In this document: positions 6,653 through 14,625 of the stretch, piece after piece
How the letters are laid out: every line of letters begins with the position of its first letter
Position numbering within the stretch: position 1 is the stretch's first letter
NCBI GenBank assembly: GCA_002785215.1
Contig: PFMK01000006.1
Location: forward strand, 1-15,762
Direction of reading: 5' to 3'
Source: Candidatus Gottesmanbacteria bacterium CG_4_10_14_0_8_um_filter_37_24
GTDB lineage: Bacteria; Patescibacteriota; Microgenomatia; 2-02-FULL-39-11
DNA length: 15,762 nt
Made by a program: the position numbers and the translations under genes
Notes under the pieces: generated by a model
What the model was told of the DNA's origin: nothing
Seen by the model: only the letters and a program-made list of their open reading frames with translations
Databases searched by the model: none

Positions 6653-7818
6653 TTATTGGTATTGATGGTAACGAAGCCAACAATAAATTCAGAGTGGGAG
6701 TAGGTAAATATGCATATGAGTTGTTATGGGCTCTTTATCGAAAAATAGACATAAAGAATGAAGATAAAATGTCCTTTCAGATTTATTTGCAAAATACAAA
6801 AATGCATGATTTACCTGATGAAAGAGAATGGTGGACTTATGTGAAAATTGGTTCTCCAGGTTGGTGGATTGAAAAGGATTTGATGCCTTATCTATGGTCA
6901 AATAAATTACGAAAGAATAAGCCTCCAGATGTTTTTTTGTCTCCAAATCATTATTCACCAATTCCAATTCCCATACCCAGTGTAATATCTATCATGGATT
7001 TAGCGTTTCATAAATATCCGTTATATTTTAAAAAATCTGATTTATTTAAACTGAAATATTGGACCTACTTTTCGGTCCATCAGGCAAAAAAAATATTGAC
7101 AATCAGTCATTTTACTAAAAATGAAATAACAAAATATTATAATATTGATAAGTCAAAAATAGAAGTAACCTATTTGGGTATCGATAAGGTAAAATTTAAT
7201 AAATACGTTAAGGATAAAAAAGATGAGATAAAAAAACTTGAAATTAAATATGGCATGAAAGGACCTTATTTGCTTTTTATAGGTACTGCTCAACCGAGAA
7301 AGAATCTAATCCGATTGATTGAAGCTTTTCATGAATTTATTAAAAATCATGAAGATATTAAATTAGTGATAGCGGGAATGATCAGTGAAGGGAGAGGAGG
7401 ATGGATGTATGATAGTACGTTCAAGATAATTTCGGATTTGGATCTCAAAGATAGGATAATTATGACAGGATATATTTCGGACAAAGATCTTCCTATATTA
7501 ATAGGCGGATGTAAGGCATTGCTAATGCCAAGTTTATATGAAGGTTTCGGATTGCCAGTAATTGAGGCAATGTCGATAGGAATTCCAGTTGTGATAAGCA
7601 AAAATAGTAGTTTGGAAGAAATTGGAGGCAAAGTGGCAATTTATATAGACAACCCATATAATATTGATAGTATTGTCACCTCTTTAGATAAATTGATATC
7701 ACTAGGTAAGAATGAACTAAACCGTAAGATTGATGAAGGTTATAAATGGGTTCGGCAATTTAACTGGGATAATACAGCAAAAAAGACACTGACAGTATTG
7801 AATGCTTTTAAACAATAA
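6649..7818 (+). CDS. GT4 family glycosyltransferase
   Basis: This 389-residue GT-B enzyme of family 4 starts MIIGIDGNEANNKFRVGVGK, with RVGVGKY (15-21) at the acceptor site. SIMDLAFHKYP (114-124) and SHFTKNEI (153-160) mark the N-terminal domain. The donor domain has IGTAQPRKNLIRLIEAF (211-227), LYEGFGLPVIEAMS (296-309) with the EX7E pair E298 and E306, and SSLEEIGG. The central YIxDxDLP segment (275-282) is also usual. It is a soluble cytoplasmic enzyme predicted to use a nucleotide-sugar donor, with the sugar unspecified. It resembles the GT4 at 4384 in every main motif, so the two may be old paralogues with different acceptors. Its start lies in an ATGA overlap with the membrane protein gene before, and the following acetyltransferase begins 2 bp after its stop. 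There is no Shine-Dalgarno site, so translation probably depends on coupling. Confidence 0.92.
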   Translation: MIIGIDGNEANNKFRVGVGKYAYELLWALYRKIDIKNEDKMSFQIYLQNTKMHDLPDEREWWTYVKIGSPGWWIEKDLMPYLWSNKLRKNKPPDVFLSPNHYSPIPIPIPSVISIMDLAFHKYPLYFKKSDLFKLKYWTYFSVHQAKKILTISHFTKNEITKYYNIDKSKIEVTYLGIDKVKFNKYVKDKKDEIKKLEIKYGMKGPYLLFIGTAQPRKNLIRLIEAFHEFIKNHEDIKLVIAGMISEGRGGWMYDSTFKIISDLDLKDRIIMTGYISDKDLPILIGGCKALLMPSLYEGFGLPVIEAMSIGIPVVISKNSSLEEIGGKVAIYIDNPYNIDSIVTSLDKLISLGKNELNRKIDEGYKWVRQFNWDNTAKKTLTVLNAFKQ

Positions 7819-7820
7819 TT

Positions 7821-8417
7821 ATGTATCAAGACAAACAAGGAATGAAATTAACTCCTGATATGATTATAAGAAAAGTCGGGATTAGACTATCAAATTATCT
7901 TCTTGATTTTACTTTGATGTTTTTATATTTAGTAGGATACGTTCCAAGTCACCATCTTAGACGGTGTATATATCGACTCTTCGGAATAAAAATTGGTCAT
8001 GGAAGTACAATACATACATTTTTACGCCTTTTTAATCCTAAAGGAATTTCGATAGGAGATGATAGTATTGTCGGCGATCATGTATTCTTAGACGGTAGAT
8101 CAACTCTTAAGATAGGAAACCATGTGGCTATAGCATCTTCAGTTTATATATATAACTCACAACATGACGTAGACAGTGATGATTTTCATGCTGTATGTAA
8201 AGATGTCATTATTGATGACTATGTTTTTATAGGACCCAGAGTAATAATTTTACCCGGAGTACATATAGGTAAAGGAGCAGTTGTGGCTGCAGGAGCAGTG
8301 GTGACAAAGGATGTTGTCCCCTTTACTATAGTTGGTGGCGTACCAGCAATTTATATTCGTGAAAGAGTAAATAAAGCTCCTCATTACAGACTAGGAAGAG
8401 CAAGATTGTTTCAATAG
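7821..8417 (+). CDS. Hexapeptide-repeat O-acyltransferase (WcaF/NodL/Maa-like)
   Basis: This 198-residue protein is built on left-handed beta-helix hexapeptide repeats: turns such as ISIGDD, LKIGNH, VFIGPR, VHIGKG and AVVAAGAVVTKDV run from about residue 56 to 165. The NSQHD segment (112-116) holds the His that acts as base in the WcaF, NodL and Maa type acetyltransferases, and VGGVPAIYI (171-179) is the standard end of the fold. A hydrophobic N-terminal part (about 24-42) may be an amphipathic or membrane-associated helix. A short basic tail follows. It most likely transfers an acetyl group from acetyl-CoA to a sugar hydroxyl in the glycan made by the neighbouring enzymes. Serine acetyltransferase is unlikely because the CysE N-terminal helical domain is absent. 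It begins 2 bp after the preceding GT4 gene and lies 36 bp before the next gene. Confidence 0.87.
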   Translation: MYQDKQGMKLTPDMIIRKVGIRLSNYLLDFTLMFLYLVGYVPSHHLRRCIYRLFGIKIGHGSTIHTFLRLFNPKGISIGDDSIVGDHVFLDGRSTLKIGNHVAIASSVYIYNSQHDVDSDDFHAVCKDVIIDDYVFIGPRVIILPGVHIGKGAVVAAGAVVTKDVVPFTIVGGVPAIYIRERVNKAPHYRLGRARLFQ

Positions 8418-8453
8418 CTTTTATTCAAAATCAATAAAATATCTCAATCAATA

Positions 8454-9365
8454 ATGGAATTAAGTATTATTATAACTAATTTTAACACTTCCTCGTTGCT
8501 TCTTAGATGTCTAGACAGTCTTCATAAAGCATTGTCATATGCAAATATTGTTGATAAATCCGAAATCATTGTGGTTGATAATGCGTCAAAAGATGGAAGT
8601 GTTAGCAATGTAGAACAATTTTATCCGAAAGTAAAACTTATACGTAATGATAAAAATTATGGATTTGCTAAAGGTAGCAACCAGGGAATAAAAGTAGCAG
8701 AAGGAAAATATATCCTGCTTTTGAATAGCGATACACGAATTAATAATGTTTCACTAAGACCATTAACTAACGAAATCAGAAGAGATAATAGATTGGGAGT
8801 GGTTGGTGGAAAATTATTAAATGAAGATGGTTCGATTCAACCTTCATGTGGGTATTTTCCTGATTTATGGAAAGTCTTTATTTGGATGTTTTTTATAGAT
8901 GACATACCATTTATTCAATCAATTATTCATTCATATCATGTGGAAGACAAATCATTTTATCAAAAAAAACGCTATATTGATTGGGTAACAGGTGCATGTT
9001 TTATGACAACCAAAGAAGTTATTCAGGATGTGGGTTTAATTGATGAAAAGATATTTATGTATGGGGAAGAAATGGAATGGTGTTACAGAATCAAAAAGAA
9101 AGGTTATAAAATCCTTTATACTCCAGAGTCGGAAATATATCATGTTAAGGGAGCATCATCGTCAATCCAACAAGCTGCAGGTATAATAGAGGAGTTACAT
9201 TCGCTAATCTATTTTTATCAAACTCATAAATCTCTCTTGCAGACATTCATTCTTAAAGTGTTGTTGTTTTTAGGAGTTTTGCTGCGGATTGTCGTATTTG
9301 GTATAATCGGTAGACATTCCGAAAGGATTGATATTTATGTTAAAGCTATTAAGATGGTTAGATAA
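8454..9365 (+). CDS. GT2 family glycosyltransferase, WbbL-like (rhamnosyltransferase type)
   Basis: This is a 303-residue family 2 glycosyltransferase of the WbbL/RfbF type. It has ELSIIITNFNTSSLL at the start, VVDNASKDGS (40-49), NYGFAKGSNQGI (68-79), the DXD-like NSDT (91-94), WVTGACFMTTKEV (177-189), and FMYGEEMEWCYRIKKKGY (201-218), whose acidic pair is the catalytic-base region. YHVKGASS (229-236) closes the catalytic domain. WbbL enzymes move rhamnose from dTDP-rhamnose to a polyprenyl-diphosphate-linked GlcNAc, but related proteins use other sugars, so rhamnose is only a suggestion. A hydrophobic C-terminal segment (about 264-286) probably anchors it to the membrane. Codons near its end overlap the next gene by 29 bp. 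A weak TAAAAT at 8435-8440 could be a -10 box in the 36-bp gap upstream, but no -35 was found. Confidence 0.9.
   Translation: MELSIIITNFNTSSLLLRCLDSLHKALSYANIVDKSEIIVVDNASKDGSVSNVEQFYPKVKLIRNDKNYGFAKGSNQGIKVAEGKYILLLNSDTRINNVSLRPLTNEIRRDNRLGVVGGKLLNEDGSIQPSCGYFPDLWKVFIWMFFIDDIPFIQSIIHSYHVEDKSFYQKKRYIDWVTGACFMTTKEVIQDVGLIDEKIFMYGEEMEWCYRIKKKGYKILYTPESEIYHVKGASSSIQQAAGIIEELHSLIYFYQTHKSLLQTFILKVLLFLGVLLRIVVFGIIGRHSERIDIYVKAIKMVR
9322..9327 (+). promoter_or_regulatory. Shine-Dalgarno-like site for the fusion gene
   Basis: AAAGGA lies 9 bp before ATG 9337, inside the end of the preceding GT2 gene. It is one of only two plausible ribosome-binding sites in the window and favours ATG 9337 over TTG 9328. 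Confidence 0.5.
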
Positions 9366-12300
9366 TTATTTACTCTCACTTTTTGCGGGTTTCCTAATTA
9401 TTTTTATACCTCTATATCCTAAACTACCTCTTTTAGATGCTTTACCGGGGTATATTGTAAGAGTCAGACTTGAGGATTTCGTAGTGAGTTTTTGTATCCT
9501 TTTGTGGTGCCTACAATTTCTACGAGGAAGGATTAACTTAACCAAGAATGTGCTATTTAAACCAATTATTGCTTATATAATTATTGGTTTCTTATCTGTT
9601 ATTTCTGCAATATTCGTTACTCAGACAGTTCCATTTGAAATGATACACGTCGGAAAAACAATACTGCATTACCTCAGAAGAATCGAATATTTTTCCCTCT
9701 TTTTTATTTTTTACTCAACAGTTAACAATTTCAAAATACTTAAAATATATATTTCTATATTTATATTTACCGTTCTTTGTGTAGCTATATACGGTTTTGG
9801 CCAAAAATATCTCTATTGGCCGGCTTTTTCGACAATGAATCGGGAATTTTCTAAAGGATGGATGCTATATCTTACAGAGCATGCCAGGGTTCTTTCCACC
9901 TTTGGCGGGCATTATGATTTAGCTGCTTTTATGATGATGGCTTTAGTTATGCTATGGAGTATTTTTTTTGCGATTCCAAAATGGTATTTGAAAGGCATAG
10001 TGTTTATTATTATTGCAGCTGCTTTCTGGACGTTAATACTAACAGCTTCCAGAACTTCCTTTATTGCTTATATTGTCGGAATTACTTTTTTGTTCTTTCT
10101 TTGGTCGTATAAAAAGGGTATAAAATGGGCAGCATCCAGATGGATTATTGTAACAATCATATCTATTGTCGTAATGCTTTCATTTGGAGATTTGTCAGAG
10201 CGTTTTACTAAATTGTTAAAAGTTGATCAAAGATTAGCAAATATTAAATCTCTTATAATGTCACCAATAGGAACACCACCAACTGAAAGGGCACTGTTCC
10301 TTGAAAACAATCCAAAATTAGCACTTTCCGAAATTACTTCAAAGAGCGATCAGCCACCATCATTCCTAAACCGTCCAAGTGATGTTTTTCAAGATGATCC
10401 GCTGAAAATACCAACGGCTGGTGGTGTATTGATAACAGTACCTAGGACATATTCAAAGAACGCTTTCATGTATGATTTATCAACGGCAATAAGGTTTGAT
10501 GCATTATGGCCGCGAGCAATTAGTGGTTTTAAACGTAATCCTATTTTTGGAAGCGGTTATTCGACATTAAATAAAATTCAGGTAAATGAATTTACCGAAG
10601 CCGAATCCACAGACAATGATTATCTAAGATCATTGGGTGAAACTGGATTATTAGGTTTCATTTCTTTTTTTGGAACTTTGGTATTCGCTCTCTATTTTAT
10701 CTGGCGAAATCTAGATGTTATTAAAGATCCCTTATTATATAGTTTGACTATTGGTTTAGGTGGTCTTCTCGTTGGATTATTGACAAATGCAGTCTACATA
10801 GATGTATTTGAGTCTTCCAAAGTAGCCTTCAGTTTTTGGTCCTTAACCGGTTTTATATTTGCCGGAATAAGCTTATCAAGAAAGAATGTCAGTAATGATA
10901 TTCCCTTACCCACAATTCCGGGATTTAACGAATTTTTAAAAAGTACCATATCAAAAATAAAGAAATTTATTAAAAGTGATACTTTCAAAATATTACTAAT
11001 ACTGATTTTAGCTTTATATTTACGCATGTATAAAATTCATACTCCTCTGGCTGATTGGCACTCATGGAGACAAGCAGATACATCCGCTGTGACTCGAAAT
11101 TATGTAAAACAAGGTCTTAATATATTATTTCCTACCTATGATGATCTTTCCAATGTAGCTTCAGGAAAAGATAATCCGAAAGGATTAAGATTTGTCGAAT
11201 TTCCTTTATATAATATCGCTAGTGTCATTATAGATAAGATCGTAGTAGGTTATAATGTTGAATTCACAGGTAGACTGACTTCTATTCTAGCGTCTTTAGG
11301 AACCTTAATATTTATATATAAAATCTGCAAAAAATATCTAGGAAGCTCTGGTGCAGTATTATCATCACTTTTTTTCGCCGTACTGCCTTATAATATTTTT
11401 TATAATCGAGTAATACTCCCGGAGCCTTTCATGGTTTTTACCTCACTTGGCATGATATATTTCATAGATAAGTGGATTGATGAAAAAAACTCTACTCATG
11501 TGATAAATAATAAAATTATTAATGCACTGAAAATAAATACCTATCTTTTTATTGCCTTATTATTTTCTATTTCATCCATTCTAGTAAAACCTTTCGCAGG
11601 GTTTTTGTTTTTACCAATGATATATATATGGTTGAAGAGAAATGGTTATTCATATAAATCCGTCTTATCCTTAATAATATTTATTGCAATTAGCATATGT
11701 CCTTTTATCTTATGGCGATATTGGATGAGTCATTTTCCGGAAGGTATTCCAGCAAATACATGGCTTTTTAATGGTGACGGGATAAGATTTAAAGGAGCAT
11801 TTTTTTATTGGATTTTTGCTGATAGGCTATCGAGATTAATTCTGGGTTACTGGGGTTTACCACTCTTCATCATGGGACTTATACATAAAGATAAAAAAGA
11901 AAATTGGTTTTTTCACATTTGGCTACTTAGTATGCTTTTGTATGTCTGTGTGGTCGCTACAGGAAATGTGAGGCATGATTATTACCAAATAATTACAATT
12001 CCCATAATTACAATTTTTCTAGCTAAAGGTGTAATCAATTTATTTATACTGGCCGGTTATTTTAGATCAAAAATTACCATATATTTTATTACATTATTAT
12101 TGATAATTTTCATGGAAATGTTTGGTTGGTATCATATAAGAGATTATTATAATATTAATCATCCTGAGATAGTTGAAGCGGGAAATGCGGTTGAAAGGAA
12201 AACCCACGATAAAGCCCTTGTTATTGCTCCATATAACGGTGATACCGCTTTCTTATATCAGACAAAAAGAGCCGGATGGCCAGTAATTGAGAAGTCGATA

Positions 12301-12480
12301 GATGATATGATCAAGATGGGAGCGGATTATTATGTAAGTGTAAATTATGACGACTTAACAAAGGATCTATTATCTCAAACTTTAACGAAAGACCCACAAA
12401 AACAGAAATATAAACTGATAGAAATGACTGATAAATATGTAATTATCCAACTAGTACCGGATAAAGATTTACCCAAATAA
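9337..12480 (+). CDS. Fusion of Wzy/WaaL-like O-antigen polymerase/ligase and PMT_2/ArnT-like GT-C
   Basis: This 1047-residue protein joins two membrane enzymes in one frame. Residues 1 to about 515 match the Wzy_C/O-antigen ligase type: many helices, FGGHYDLAAF (189-198), ILTASRTSFIAYIVG (234-248) with the usual Arg, a long Pro-rich external loop (about 285-425), and ESTDNDYLRSLGETGLLGF (423-441), the place where WaaL has its HN-yL-E-GllG motif. A linker (about 515-550) leads to a second set of helices with ADWHSWRQADTSAVTRNY (572-589, likely catalytic Asp), FVEFPLYN (619-626), NRVILPEPFMV (690-700) and a soluble external tail (about 935-1047), as in PMT_2/ArnT-like proteins. The expected activity is polymerisation or transfer of a polyprenyl-diphosphate glycan plus sugar addition from a polyprenyl phosphate. 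I chose ATG 9337, which has AAAGGA upstream at 9322-9327; TTG at 9328 is too close to it. Confidence 0.85.
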   Translation: MLKLLRWLDNYLLSLFAGFLIIFIPLYPKLPLLDALPGYIVRVRLEDFVVSFCILLWCLQFLRGRINLTKNVLFKPIIAYIIIGFLSVISAIFVTQTVPFEMIHVGKTILHYLRRIEYFSLFFIFYSTVNNFKILKIYISIFIFTVLCVAIYGFGQKYLYWPAFSTMNREFSKGWMLYLTEHARVLSTFGGHYDLAAFMMMALVMLWSIFFAIPKWYLKGIVFIIIAAAFWTLILTASRTSFIAYIVGITFLFFLWSYKKGIKWAASRWIIVTIISIVVMLSFGDLSERFTKLLKVDQRLANIKSLIMSPIGTPPTERALFLENNPKLALSEITSKSDQPPSFLNRPSDVFQDDPLKIPTAGGVLITVPRTYSKNAFMYDLSTAIRFDALWPRAISGFKRNPIFGSGYSTLNKIQVNEFTEAESTDNDYLRSLGETGLLGFISFFGTLVFALYFIWRNLDVIKDPLLYSLTIGLGGLLVGLLTNAVYIDVFESSKVAFSFWSLTGFIFAGISLSRKNVSNDIPLPTIPGFNEFLKSTISKIKKFIKSDTFKILLILILALYLRMYKIHTPLADWHSWRQADTSAVTRNYVKQGLNILFPTYDDLSNVASGKDNPKGLRFVEFPLYNIASVIIDKIVVGYNVEFTGRLTSILASLGTLIFIYKICKKYLGSSGAVLSSLFFAVLPYNIFYNRVILPEPFMVFTSLGMIYFIDKWIDEKNSTHVINNKIINALKINTYLFIALLFSISSILVKPFAGFLFLPMIYIWLKRNGYSYKSVLSLIIFIAISICPFILWRYWMSHFPEGIPANTWLFNGDGIRFKGAFFYWIFADRLSRLILGYWGLPLFIMGLIHKDKKENWFFHIWLLSMLLYVCVVATGNVRHDYYQIITIPIITIFLAKGVINLFILAGYFRSKITIYFITLLLIIFMEMFGWYHIRDYYNINHPEIVEAGNAVERKTHDKALVIAPYNGDTAFLYQTKRAGWPVIEKSIDDMIKMGADYYVSVNYDDLTKDLLSQTLTKDPQKQKYKLIEMTDKYVIIQLVPDKDLPK

Positions 12481-12487
12481 ATCATGT

Positions 12488-13687
12488 ATGAAAATACTCA
12501 TGCTAACGCCCTATTTACCTTATCCACTTTATTCAGGAGGACAGATAAGAAGTTATAATTTACTTAAAAATCTGTCGAAGAAACATCAAATTGTATTATT
12601 TTCATTCATCAGAGATAAATCAGAGGAAAAATATATTACAGATTTGAAAAAGTACTGTATAGATGTAAAAGTATTTTTAAAGAGGCCACCATGGTCATTA
12701 AAAAGTCTTTTTCTTGCAGGTGTCAGCGTTTACCCATTGGTTGTATGCATGTATCTAAAAAAACAATTAAGGGATGAAATTGAATATATAACAAATAAGC
12801 AACATTTCGATCTTATTCACGCAGAAACATTCTATGTTATGCCAAATATTCCCCCTAATAATATTCCTACGATTCTCGCTGAACAGACAATAGAGTATAT
12901 GGTTTATCAGCATTATACAGAGAAGGTTAAGTTTGCTCCACTAAAACTGCTGATGGATTTAGATGTTCATAAAATTCGATATTGGGAAAAAAAGTATTGG
13001 CATAAAGCAACCAGAGTTGTGGCTATGTCTGAAGCTGATAAGAATGTCATGCAACAACTTATACCAAATTTGGATGTTAATTTAGTACCAAATGGAGTGG
13101 ATCTTGATTTTTTTCCTGAAAAAAAAACCAGTTCTTCCTATTCCAATATAAACAAAACAGTACTTTTCGTAGGGAATTTTAAATGGTTGCAAAATCGCGA
13201 AGCAGTATCAATTATGGTAAAGGAAATCTGGCCCAAAATTATAAATAAATTACCCAAAGCCAAACTATGGATTGTAGGAAAATATCCCACAAAAGATATT
13301 ATCAAGTTTGCGTCAGATTCTATAAAAATTTCTTCGGATATTAAGGATATTAGAGGTGTATATAGTTCTTCAGATGTACTTCTTGCTCCAATATACGGAC
13401 CCGGAGGAACCAGATACAAGATTCTTGAATCTATGGCAACAGGTCTTCCGGTGGTTACAACTCCGACGGGTATAGAAGGAATTGGAGCAAGAGATGAAGT
13501 TGATGTGTTAATCAGTGATGATTATGACGATTTAGCATGTAAAACAGTCAAATTATTAACTGATAATATAATGTATCAAAGGCTCTCAAAAAATAGTAGG
13601 AACCTAGTGAAACGTAAATTTAATTGGTCCATTATTGCAAACACTATTGATCGAATTTACGAAGAGGCAGCATATGGCAATAAATAA
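12488..13687 (+). CDS. GT4 family glycosyltransferase (GGTRxKILE subgroup)
   Basis: This 399-residue GT-B protein begins MKILMLTPYLPYPLYSGGQIRSY, with the Gly-Gly acceptor loop at 17-18 and a soluble N-terminal domain up to about residue 200. The linker has LVPNGVDLDFF (199-209). The donor domain has VLFVGNFKWLQNREAV (225-240), SSDVLLAPIYGPGGTRYKILESMATGLPVVTT (294-325), and GIEGI. In this subgroup the first Glu of the EX7E motif is replaced and the motif reads GGTRYKILE, so only E314 is kept; such proteins form a recognised branch of GT4 (Glyco_trans_1_4 type, also seen in exosortase-linked polysaccharide clusters). It is thus a different branch from the GT4 enzymes at 4384, 6649 and 14626 and probably uses another donor or acceptor. 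It follows the fusion gene after 7 bp and overlaps the next GT2 by 14 bp. Confidence 0.88.
   Translation: MKILMLTPYLPYPLYSGGQIRSYNLLKNLSKKHQIVLFSFIRDKSEEKYITDLKKYCIDVKVFLKRPPWSLKSLFLAGVSVYPLVVCMYLKKQLRDEIEYITNKQHFDLIHAETFYVMPNIPPNNIPTILAEQTIEYMVYQHYTEKVKFAPLKLLMDLDVHKIRYWEKKYWHKATRVVAMSEADKNVMQQLIPNLDVNLVPNGVDLDFFPEKKTSSSYSNINKTVLFVGNFKWLQNREAVSIMVKEIWPKIINKLPKAKLWIVGKYPTKDIIKFASDSIKISSDIKDIRGVYSSSDVLLAPIYGPGGTRYKILESMATGLPVVTTPTGIEGIGARDEVDVLISDDYDDLACKTVKLLTDNIMYQRLSKNSRNLVKRKFNWSIIANTIDRIYEEAAYGNK
13661..13667 (+). promoter_or_regulatory. Shine-Dalgarno-like site for the GT2 gene at 13674
   Basis: GAAGAGG ends 6 bp before ATG 13674, within the end of the preceding GT4 gene. It supports this start over the longer in-frame TTG start at 13635, and contrasts with most genes here, which lack such a site. 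Confidence 0.55.
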
Positions 13688-14582
13688 AAAATTATCCGTT
13701 ATTATTGTAAATTATAATTCTTATCACGTTTTGATAAATTGTCTAAAAACGATATTTCAAACGCAGTACCCAAAACAATTAATAGAAATAATTATAGTAG
13801 ATAATAATTCCAATGATAAATCCATCAGGCAAATAAGTCTCTTATACCCCAGTGTACATCTGATAATGAACAAGAATAATGTTGGTTTTGCTGCAGCAAA
13901 CAACCAGGGAATTAGATCTTCAAATGGCAAATACGTTCTAATTTTAAATCCAGACACTTTAGTAAGTCCGGATGTATTTTCCAAATCCATCGAATTTATG
14001 GATAATACCCCCGATTCAGGAGCAATGACCTGCAAGGTGGAACTTCCTTCAGGTGAACTTGATGACGCTTGTCATAGAGGATTTCCTAATCCTTGGAATG
14101 CCATTTTTCAATTCAGTGGTATATCGAATATTTTTCCATACAGTAGAATATTAAACGGTTATCACCTCGGTTATCAAAATATGAATAAAATTCACGAGAT
14201 CGATAGCTGTACCGGGGCGTTTATGTTAGTTAGACGTATTGCAGGAGATAAAATTAAGTGGTTTGATGAAGATTTTTTTTGGTACGGAGAAGATATTGAT
14301 TTTTGTTATAGACTTAAAATGGACAAATGGAAAAATTATTATCTGCCATCAACTAAAATTATTCACTTTAAGGGAGTTTCTAGCGGAATTAAGAAACATA
14401 CGAGATATCTCTCAAAAGCTACTAAAGCAGAGAGAATAAAAGCTACATGTCATAGGTTTGAAGTGATGAAAATATTCTATAATAAACACTATAAAGAAAA
14501 ATATCCAAAATTAATTACTAATTTAATTTTGGCAGCAATTAGAATAAAGGAAATGTTTCATTTAATTAAAATAAAAGTTTGA
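13674..14582 (+). CDS. GT2 family glycosyltransferase, WbbL-like
   Basis: This is a 302-residue family 2 glycosyltransferase of the same type as the one at 8454. It has KLSVIIVNYNSYHVL at the start, IVDNNSNDKS (41-50), NNVGFAAANNQGI (68-80), NPDT (92-95) as the DXD-like site, DSCTGAFMLVRR (177-188), and FFWYGEDIDFCYRLK (201-215) with the catalytic acidic cluster, closing with IIHFKGVSSG. Unlike the 8454 protein, its C-terminus is basic and helical (about 245-302) with only a weak hydrophobic stretch, so it is probably peripheral to the membrane. The family adds rhamnose or a related deoxysugar to lipid-linked intermediates, but the donor here cannot be known. ATG 13674 is preferred because it starts just before the first strand and has a Shine-Dalgarno site. 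It overlaps the GT4 gene before it by 14 bp and is 43 bp from the next. Confidence 0.9.
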   Translation: MAINKKLSVIIVNYNSYHVLINCLKTIFQTQYPKQLIEIIIVDNNSNDKSIRQISLLYPSVHLIMNKNNVGFAAANNQGIRSSNGKYVLILNPDTLVSPDVFSKSIEFMDNTPDSGAMTCKVELPSGELDDACHRGFPNPWNAIFQFSGISNIFPYSRILNGYHLGYQNMNKIHEIDSCTGAFMLVRRIAGDKIKWFDEDFFWYGEDIDFCYRLKMDKWKNYYLPSTKIIHFKGVSSGIKKHTRYLSKATKAERIKATCHRFEVMKIFYNKHYKEKYPKLITNLILAAIRIKEMFHLIKIKV

Positions 14583-14625
14583 GTAGCGAATAATACATGA
14601 CTAAATTTCTGAATATTAACATCAC

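Noticed and set aside
13138..13419. - strand open frame of 93 codons inside the GT4 gene
   Set aside because: It overlaps the conserved donor domain of the + strand GT4 and shows no family features, so it is a by-product of codon composition. The same holds for antisense frames at 4159-4410, 5629-5862, 5863-6075, 6689-6967, 7347-7631, 10794-11027 and 13757-14035.
14583..14625. Possible promoter before the last GT4 gene
   Set aside because: The 43-bp gap has no convincing -10 or -35 pair and no Shine-Dalgarno site; read-through from the upstream gene is the simpler view.
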